Below, one piece after another: positions 58,411 through 64,000 of a DNA stretch of 64,000 nucleotides. Both the position numbers and the translations under genes were made by a program. How positions within the stretch are numbered: position 1 is the first letter of the stretch; the number at the start of each line of letters is the position of its first letter. The notes below the pieces were generated by a model that ran no database searches, had not been told where the DNA came from, and saw only the letters and a list, made by a program, of their open reading frames with translations. The DNA is from Agrobacterium pusense (GTDB lineage: Bacteria > Pseudomonadota > Alphaproteobacteria > Rhizobiales > Rhizobiaceae): contig NZ_FNBB01000010.1 in the NCBI RefSeq assembly GCF_900102105.1, positions 62,001-126,000 of the forward strand, read 5' to 3'.

Positions 58411-60027
58411 ATGACCAGAATTCTGACTTTCGCCGTTATCGTTCTGGCCCTCGGTTTCGGTTTCTCCTGGCTGGCTGACAGGCCGGGCGTCCTTTCCATC
58501 GTCTGGCAAGGTCAGCTGATCGAAATGAGCCTGATGGTCGCAGCCTCCATCATCGCGGCGCTCATCGCTGCTGCCATGTTGCTCTGGTGGATCGTCAACG
58601 CCGTATGGACTTCGCCTAATGCCGCCCGTCGTTATTTCCGCGCGCGCAAGCGCGACCGCGGTTATCAGGCGCTCTCCACTGGCCTCATCGCCGCTGGCGC
58701 TGGTAATGCCATTCTTGCACGGAAGATGACGGCCCGCACGCAGGGACTACTGAGTGCCGATCAGGAGCCGCTAATTCACCTGCTCGATGCACAGGCCGAT
58801 CTCATCGAAGGCAAATATGATGAGGCGCGCCGTAAGTTCGAGGCCATGGCGCGTGATCCCGAAACGCGTGAACTCGGCCTTCGCGGCCTCTATATCGAGG
58901 CACGTCGTCAGGGCGCTTACGAAGCCGCCCAGCAATATGCCGAGGACGCCGCGGAAAAAGCACCCTATCTGCCATGGGCGGCACAGGCGACGTTGGAAAA
59001 CCGATGCCGCAATGGGCAGTGGGACGATGCCATCCGTCTGCTTGATCAGCAGAAGGCGGCCAGCGTCATCGAACGCGGCGAGGCGGAGCGGCTGAAAGCC
59101 GTGCTTCTCACTGCCAAGGCCGGCGAGAAACTGGAAAGCGACCCGGTAGGTGCGCGCGAGGACGCGAAGCACGCTCTCAAGCTTGCAAAAGGCCTCGTCC
59201 CGGCAGCGCTTATCGCGGCAAAGTCCTACCTGCGCGAAGACAATCTGCGCAAGGCCGCCGCGATTCTTGAACCCGTCTGGAAAAACGATCCGCATCCGCA
59301 GATCGCCGAACTTTACGTACGCGCCCGCAGCGGCGATACCGCCATCGACCGTCTGAAGCGGGCAGAGCGGCTTGAAAGTCTGAAGCCCAACAACATCGAA
59401 TCCCTGTTTGCAGTGGCGCAGGCGGCGCTCGACGCCAAGGAATTCGCCAAGGCCCGGACGAAGGCCGAGGCCGCCGCCCGGATCGAGCCGCGCGAAAGCA
59501 TCTTCCTCTTGATGGCTGATATCGAGGAGGCCGAAACCGGCGATCAAGGCCGTGTGCGCTACTGGATGGCGCAGGCACTGCGCGCGCCGCGTGATCCGGC
59601 ATGGGTCGCCGACGGTATCGTCTCTGAAAAATGGCTGCCGGTCTCGCCTGTCACGGGTCGTCTCGATGCCTTCGAATGGAAAGCGCCTTTCGGGCAGCTG
59701 GAAGGCCCTGTTGAAGATCTGACAATCGAAAACGCGATTGCCGCAGCACCCGCAAGGACCGAACCGACGGTAAAGACTGTCGTCGTGGAAACCGCGCCCG
59801 AGACCCGTGCGGAGCCAAAGCAGGCTTCGGCTGAGCCCATAGAGGTAAAACCGAGTGTTTCGGCTCCGACGGAGAAAAAGCCCGTCACGATCGAAGCGCC
59901 GGTGGAAACCGAAGCGGCGAATGAAAAGGCCGAAGCAGTGCCCTTTTTCGGCGGTGCGCCAGATGATCCGGGTGTGAAGAAATCCGGCGCGGAAGCCGAA
60001 CCCAAGACACGGCTCAAACTCTTCTGA
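58411..60027 (+). CDS. hemY: HemY N-terminal domain TPR protein
   Basis: The 538-residue protein has two N-terminal transmembrane helices (LTFAVIVLALGFGFSWLA; MVAASIIAALIAAAMLLWWIV) followed by the HemY N-terminal domain and TPR-like helical repeats (~100-420). The last ~110 residues are a Glu/Pro/Ala-rich low-complexity tail. It is not protoporphyrinogen oxidase, despite sharing that symbol in some annotations. HemY of this type is linked to heme synthesis by operon context in proteobacteria; the exact role is unclear. Confidence 0.88.
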   Translation: MTRILTFAVIVLALGFGFSWLADRPGVLSIVWQGQLIEMSLMVAASIIAALIAAAMLLWWIVNAVWTSPNAARRYFRARKRDRGYQALSTGLIAAGAGNAILARKMTARTQGLLSADQEPLIHLLDAQADLIEGKYDEARRKFEAMARDPETRELGLRGLYIEARRQGAYEAAQQYAEDAAEKAPYLPWAAQATLENRCRNGQWDDAIRLLDQQKAASVIERGEAERLKAVLLTAKAGEKLESDPVGAREDAKHALKLAKGLVPAALIAAKSYLREDNLRKAAAILEPVWKNDPHPQIAELYVRARSGDTAIDRLKRAERLESLKPNNIESLFAVAQAALDAKEFAKARTKAEAAARIEPRESIFLLMADIEEAETGDQGRVRYWMAQALRAPRDPAWVADGIVSEKWLPVSPVTGRLDAFEWKAPFGQLEGPVEDLTIENAIAAAPARTEPTVKTVVVETAPETRAEPKQASAEPIEVKPSVSAPTEKKPVTIEAPVETEAANEKAEAVPFFGGAPDDPGVKKSGAEAEPKTRLKLF

Positions 60028-60041
60028 CGAGCAGGCTATCG

Positions 60042-60530
60042 ATGTTCCAGCAAATACAGTCGTTTATTCAGAACCTCGTCGGCCCGCAGGCAGGTGATTT
60101 CAGTCCCGATGATCTGAGGGTGGCGGTAGCCGCCCTCTGTTTCCAGGTCATGGAAGCCGATGGCACCATCTCGAAAAGCGAGCGTGATCGTCTTCGCGAA
60201 ATTCTGCATGAATATTATCATCTCGACGGCGGCAAGCTTGATGCCCTGCTCGCCGCCGGCCAGGAGGCCGGCAAGGAAGCCGTCGATTATTACCGCTTTA
60301 CCACCGATATCCGTCGCCACCTGGATGAAGATCAGCGCGTGGAGCTTATTGGCATATTATGGGATATTGTTTACGCTGACGGCGAACGAAGCGAGATGGA
60401 AGACCATGTGATCTGGCGTGTCGCGGATCTGCTGGGTGTTTCCGTGCGCGACAGGGTCCTGCAACGTCAGCAGGCCGCCACGAGGTCCGGACCCGCTGAA
60501 GAAAGCGAAAACGAAGACGATGCTGTTTGA
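60042..60530 (+). CDS. TerB family tellurite resistance-like protein
   Basis: The 162-residue helical protein has the TerB pattern with conserved acidic metal-binding residues (LCFQVMEADGTISKSERDRL and WDIVYADGERSEMEDHVIWR). TerB-fold proteins are single-copy in many alphaproteobacteria and rarely act in tellurite resistance. It follows hemY by 14 bp and overlaps the amidotransferase gene by 11 bp, so it belongs to the same transcription unit. Confidence 0.88.
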   Translation: MFQQIQSFIQNLVGPQAGDFSPDDLRVAVAALCFQVMEADGTISKSERDRLREILHEYYHLDGGKLDALLAAGQEAGKEAVDYYRFTTDIRRHLDEDQRVELIGILWDIVYADGERSEMEDHVIWRVADLLGVSVRDRVLQRQQAATRSGPAEESENEDDAV

Positions 60531-61251
60531 CCCCTCCAGGCAACAGAAACAACAACCTTCGCTGCTCATCGTCCTGCATCAGGAACGCTCCACGCCCGGT
60601 CGCGTCGGCCAGATGCTGGTGGAAAAAGGGTATCGTCTGGATGTAAGGCGTCCCGCGCTCGGCGATGACCTGCCGCAGACGCTGGAAAAACACGCCGGAG
60701 CCATCATTTTCGGCGGCCCGATGAGCGCCAATGATCCGCATGATTATGTCAAAGCCGAAATCGACTGGCTGAAAGTGCCGCTGAAGGAAAACAAGCCTTT
60801 TCTCGGCATCTGTCTCGGTGCGCAGATGTTGTCCAAACATTTGGGCGGCAGGGTGGAAGCCGACAGGGACGGCAAGGTGGAGATTGGCTGGTATCCGCTC
60901 CATGCCACCGAACATGGGCGGCTTCTGATGCCGCACTGGCCGAAGATGGTCTATCACTTCCATCGCGAAGGCTTTGAGCTGCCGCGTGGAGCCGAACTTC
61001 TGGCATCGGGCGAGACCTACCCCAACCAGGCCTATCGATATGGAAAAAATGCCTGGGGCCTGCAGTTTCACGCCGAACTGACCCGTGCCATGATGCATAG
61101 CTGGGTGGTGCGCGGCGCGCAGCGTTTCGGCATGCCCAATGCCCAGGTGGGCAGCCAGCATCTGGAAGGCCGCATGCTGTTTGATACGCCGCTCAGGGCA
61201 TGGCTCAGCAATTTTCTCGATCTGGTTTTTGAGGGCAAGGCGCAGCGCTAG
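60520..61251 (+). CDS. Class I glutamine amidotransferase-like protein
   Basis: The 243-residue protein has the nucleophile elbow FLGICLGAQMLSKHLGG with Cys98 and a C-terminal LQFHAELTRAM that supplies His and Glu of the triad. It is a stand-alone amidotransferase related to GMP synthase domains, and family members include gamma-glutamyl hydrolase-like enzymes; the amino acceptor is unknown. The start at 60520 overlaps the TerB gene; a longer ORF from 60418 lies inside that gene. Confidence 0.87.
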   Translation: MLFDPSRQQKQQPSLLIVLHQERSTPGRVGQMLVEKGYRLDVRRPALGDDLPQTLEKHAGAIIFGGPMSANDPHDYVKAEIDWLKVPLKENKPFLGICLGAQMLSKHLGGRVEADRDGKVEIGWYPLHATEHGRLLMPHWPKMVYHFHREGFELPRGAELLASGETYPNQAYRYGKNAWGLQFHAELTRAMMHSWVVRGAQRFGMPNAQVGSQHLEGRMLFDTPLRAWLSNFLDLVFEGKAQR

Positions 61252-61355
61252 AGCATTTCCGGTAAAGATGCGCTGCGGCTTTACGTCCGGAAAATCCGTG
61301 AAAACAAAAAGTTGGATCGTTTTTGCGCTTCGAAGAAAAGCCAAGACGATCTGAG
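61250..61355. repeat. RIME-like intergenic repeat element
   Basis: The stretch starts TAGAGCATTTCCGG, has an inner CCGGAAAATCCGTGAAAAC and continues AAAAAGTTGGATCG and GCTTCGAAGAAAAGCC. I recall very similar intergenic repeats in Rhizobiaceae genomes, with AGAGC ends and a CCGGAAA core. It fills the space between the amidotransferase stop and the MFS stop, so it may also act as a bidirectional terminator. Copy number cannot be checked here. Confidence 0.55.
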
Positions 61356-61366
61356 ACCCATCGCTG

Positions 61367-62599
61367 TCAGTGCGGCGCGTCGAGATTGTCGATCTTGCGC
61401 AGCTTGGAAAAGCCGAGCGCCCAGATGACCGCCACGGCGAGCGTGCCAGCCCCGCCGATGACAACGGCTGGAACGGCACCCACAACATGAGCCATGGTGC
61501 CGGCACGAAACTCACCCAGTTCGTTCGATGCGCCGACGAAGACCATGTTCACCGCGTTCACACGCCCGCGTACCTCATCCGGTGTCCAAAGCGCGATCAA
61601 AGTTTCTCGCACATAAACCGATACCATGTCCGATGCGCCCATGACTACCAACGCGGCGATGGACAGCCACGCGGTTTGCGAAAGTCCGAAGACCACGGTT
61701 GAAACGCCGAAAAGGCCAACGCCAGCGAACATCAGTAGGCCGGCATGGTGACGAATGGGCTTGAATGCCAGAATAACGGCGACGGTGATGGCGCCGATAC
61801 CGGGCGCCGCGCGCAGAAGTCCGAGGCCCCACGGGCCGAGCGTCAGCACTTCCTTGGCAAAGATCGGCATCAATGCAACCGCGCCGCCCAGCAACACCGC
61901 GAAGAGATCGAGCGATATTGCACCGAGGACGATCTTTTCCTGCGAGATGAATTTAAACCCGGCGAGCATGGTTTCGAGGCTGATCGCCTTTGCCGGGCCG
62001 CGTTGTTCCGGCTTGCGGATCGCCACCGCAAGTCCTGCGGAGACGATAAAAAGCACGAGCGCCACACTGTAGGCAACGGAGGCGCCGAGGCCATAAAGCA
62101 GGCCGCCGGCAACGGGACCGAGAATGGAGGCCATCTGCCAGGAAGAAGAATTCCAGGCGATGGCGTTCGGCAAATCCTCTACCGGCACGAGATTGGGCGC
62201 CAGCGACTGGACCGCCGGTCCCATGAAGGCGCGCTCTATGCCGAAGACGACAAGAACGGCGAATACCGGCCAAGGGGAAAAGCTGTGCGTGAGTGTCAGC
62301 GCAAGAAGAGCGACGGCACAGAGCGCCGCAACCATCAGGCATATGGCCATAATACGCCGGCGATTGTGCCGGTCGGCAACCGTTCCGGTAACAAGGATCA
62401 AGAGAAGGGACGGCAGAAACTGGAAAAGACCGATCAGGCCGAGATAAAAGGCATTGCCGGTCACTTCATACATTTGCCACCCAACCGAAACACTGACGAT
62501 CTGTATGGCAAAGGCCGAAAAAAACCGGGCGCTGAAGAAACGTCGATAGGATGAATGCCGGAATGCACCGAAACGGTTTTCGGCAGAAGGAAGAGACAT
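61367..62599 (-). CDS. MFS transporter
   Basis: From 62599 (MSLPSAENRFGAFRHSSYRR) the protein has 410 residues and about 12 hydrophobic segments, with the MFS loop GTVADRHNRRRIMAICLMV after the second helix. It resembles the enterobactin exporter-like (EntS/DUF894) branch of multidrug or siderophore exporters. The substrate is unknown. The longer ORF start at 62671 adds a non-conserved leader. Confidence 0.88.
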   Translation of the reverse strand: MSLPSAENRFGAFRHSSYRRFFSARFFSAFAIQIVSVSVGWQMYEVTGNAFYLGLIGLFQFLPSLLLILVTGTVADRHNRRRIMAICLMVAALCAVALLALTLTHSFSPWPVFAVLVVFGIERAFMGPAVQSLAPNLVPVEDLPNAIAWNSSSWQMASILGPVAGGLLYGLGASVAYSVALVLFIVSAGLAVAIRKPEQRGPAKAISLETMLAGFKFISQEKIVLGAISLDLFAVLLGGAVALMPIFAKEVLTLGPWGLGLLRAAPGIGAITVAVILAFKPIRHHAGLLMFAGVGLFGVSTVVFGLSQTAWLSIAALVVMGASDMVSVYVRETLIALWTPDEVRGRVNAVNMVFVGASNELGEFRAGTMAHVVGAVPAVVIGGAGTLAVAVIWALGFSKLRKIDNLDAPH

Positions 62600-62843
62600 C
62601 GGCTGGGTGCTCGCGAGGAAAATGTGTGATGGCAATAAAGCGATATGACAGGAATCGCCAGCCCTCACCATCGCGATCGCGCAAAGTGTGAGCGGTTTTT
62701 GCGTGAAATCCTGCCGCCGGGTTATGAGTTAGACCACGATCACGGCAGGTGAATCTAACCGGTGATGATTACGATTCGGCGCAACACTTGCCGGTTCAGC
62801 GACGAATGTCTAAATGTCTTGCAACCAAGATACGGAGATATTG

Positions 62844-63134
62844 ATGCTTGCCCTGTTTCAGACCATCGATCTGGCCTTGAACCTCTATACCTGGGTGCTG
62901 ATTGGCAGCGCCATTTTTTCATGGCTTTACGCCTTCAACGTCATCAATTCCCGCAACCAGTTCGTGAACGCCATCGGCAGCTTTCTGTTCAATGTCACGG
63001 AACCGGTTCTGCGCCCCATCCGTCGCGTTCTGCCCAATCTCGGTGGCATCGACATTTCGCCGATCATCGTGCTCCTGATCATCTTCTTCATCCGATCCTT
63101 CATGTGGAACACGCTGTACCCGATGTTCGCGTGA
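62844..63134 (+). CDS. YggT family membrane protein
   Basis: The 96-residue protein has two hydrophobic halves ([37 protein letters not shown]) and the YggT signature [13 protein letters not shown] (here [19 protein letters not shown]). The E. coli homologue has been tied to osmotic stress or cell division. ACGGAG precedes the ATG. It overlaps the next gene by 4 bp (GTGA). Confidence 0.9.
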   Translation: MLALFQTIDLALNLYTWVLIGSAIFSWLYAFNVINSRNQFVNAIGSFLFNVTEPVLRPIRRVLPNLGGIDISPIIVLLIIFFIRSFMWNTLYPMFA

Positions 63135-63436
63135 ACGGCTGCTGGCAAAAACACGGTGATCATATCCGGCTCTCCGTTCGCCTCACGCCGAATGGCGGGC
63201 GGGACGCGATTGATGGAGTCGAGCTCGATGCGGACGGAAACGCGCAGCTAAAGGCCCGGGTCAGCGCCGTGCCGGAAGGCGGTAAGGCGAACAAGGCCCT
63301 GACTGTTTTGCTGGCAAAGAAACTTGGCGTACCCAAAACCGCCATCAGCTTCGTTTCGGGCGAAACGGCGCGCAAAAAAATCCTCCGGATCGACACCGAC
63401 CCGGAGGATTTTGAAGACCGATTCAAGAAGCTTTAG
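63131..63436 (+). CDS. DUF167 (YggU) family protein
   Basis: From the GTG at 63131 the product has 101 residues with the DUF167 core [38 protein letters not shown] and [20 protein letters not shown]. The family is small, single-domain and of unknown function. Coupling to yggT by a GTGA overlap, and a yggT-yggU pairing seen in many bacteria, support this start over the much longer open frame. Confidence 0.9.
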   Translation: MNGCWQKHGDHIRLSVRLTPNGGRDAIDGVELDADGNAQLKARVSAVPEGGKANKALTVLLAKKLGVPKTAISFVSGETARKKILRIDTDPEDFEDRFKKL

Positions 63437-63442
63437 ACCAGA

Positions 63443-63976
63443 TCAGCCCTGCGCCTTGTAGCGCTCGATGGCTTCGACGATCAGCTTCTTGGCAACGTCG
63501 ACATCCTGCCAGCCGCCCATCTTCACCCACTTGCCGGGCTCCAGATCCTTGTAGTGCTCGAAGAAGTGCTCGATCTGCTTCAGCGTAATTTCCGGAAGAT
63601 CGGTGTAATTATTGACCTTGTCGTAACGACGGGTCAGTTTCGGAACCGGAACCGCCAGAATCTTCTCGTCCTTGCCGCCATCATCTTCCATGATCATCAC
63701 GCCGATGGGACGAACATTGATGACGCAGCCCGGTACCAGCGGGCGGGTGTTGCAGATGAGAACGTCGATCGGATCGCCATCGTCGGACAGGGTGTGCGGT
63801 ACGAAACCATAGTTACCCGGATAGGTCATCGGCGTGTAGAGGAAGCGATCAACGATCAGCGCACCGGCATCCTTGTCCATCTCGTACTTGATCGGGTGTC
63901 CACCGACCGGCACTTCAACGATAACATTAACGTCTTCCGGCGGATTTTTGCCTACGGAAATTGCATCGATACGCAT
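63443..63976 (-). CDS. ppa: Inorganic pyrophosphatase (family I)
   Basis: The 177-residue enzyme hydrolyses pyrophosphate. It has [38 protein letters not shown] with the metal-binding aspartates, and [19 protein letters not shown]. The length matches bacterial family I (about 175). It converges on the DUF167 gene with only 6 bp between stops. Confidence 0.98.
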   Translation of the reverse strand: MRIDAISVGKNPPEDVNVIVEVPVGGHPIKYEMDKDAGALIVDRFLYTPMTYPGNYGFVPHTLSDDGDPIDVLICNTRPLVPGCVINVRPIGVMIMEDDGGKDEKILAVPVPKLTRRYDKVNNYTDLPEITLKQIEHFFEHYKDLEPGKWVKMGGWQDVDVAKKLIVEAIERYKAQG

Positions 63977-64000
63977 TCGCTTCCCTCATTCGCGGGTTGG

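Noticed and set aside
58411-60027. Protoporphyrinogen oxidase identity for the hemY gene
   Set aside because: The protein has two membrane helices and TPR-like repeats, with no FAD motif, so it is the HemY_N type, not the oxidase that shares the symbol.
60042-60530. Tellurite resistance island
   Set aside because: Only a lone TerB-fold gene is present; no terC, terD or other ter genes occur.

Overview
The window looks like a stretch of alphaproteobacterial chromosome from the Rhizobiaceae, most likely the Agrobacterium/Rhizobium group. This is inferred from gene content and order: mdh-sucC-sucD-odhA-odhB, an F1-only atpHAGDC operon beside priA and xerC, ALAS-type hemA, hemC-hemD-mitofilin-hemY, an Omp19-like lipoprotein, and rhizobial intergenic repeat fragments. 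No database was searched. It is densely coded, GC-rich housekeeping DNA. I see no rRNA, tRNA, CRISPR array, transposase or prophage. One small low-GC orphan gene stands out.

Layout. (1) 1-7833: a divergent N-acetylglucosamine locus. An ABC importer (binding protein cut by the left edge, two permeases) and a Gfo/Idh/MocA oxidoreductase run leftward. A GntR/UTRA regulator, a SIS-family deaminase, nagA and a ROK kinase run rightward. The 440 bp between them carries matching inverted repeats that look like operators. (2) 7860-12452: a flavin monooxygenase and a PAP2 phosphatase (leftward), then dxr and hemA converging on a shared terminator. A perfect FNR/FixK box lies upstream of hemA. (3) 12822-19379: a glycine-zipper lipoprotein, then tamA-tamB. 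(4) 19546-22967: cheW, a soluble double-PAS chemoreceptor, and fdhD. (5) 23320-32357: atpHAGDC, a small membrane protein, priA and xerC. (6) 32438-34584: a TraB/GumN protein, a DUF2867 protein and a cytochrome b561.

(7) 34712-50970 is a leftward central-carbon block: sdhCDAB, a low-GC orphan, an omp19-like gene, zapE, mdh-sucC-sucD-odhA-odhB, MAPEG and LysE-type genes, then lpdA. Together these encode malate dehydrogenase, succinyl-CoA synthetase, all three 2-oxoglutarate dehydrogenase components and complex II. Several strong palindromes sit in its gaps. (8) 51267-55141: a small secreted orphan abuts a leftward group, tsaD-gpsA-YciI-EVE-methyltransferase. (9) 55212-61251: hemC-hemD-mitofilin/Mic60-like-hemY-terB-amidotransferase, ending at a RIME-like repeat. 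(10) 61367-63976: an MFS transporter, YggT, a DUF167 protein and inorganic pyrophosphatase.

No clear new multi-gene system was found. The best leads are the alphaproteobacterial Mic60 homologue in the heme cluster, the oxidoreductase of unknown role in the GlcNAc locus with its paired operators, the low-GC orphan next to sdhB, and several unexplained palindromes upstream of TCA-cycle genes.
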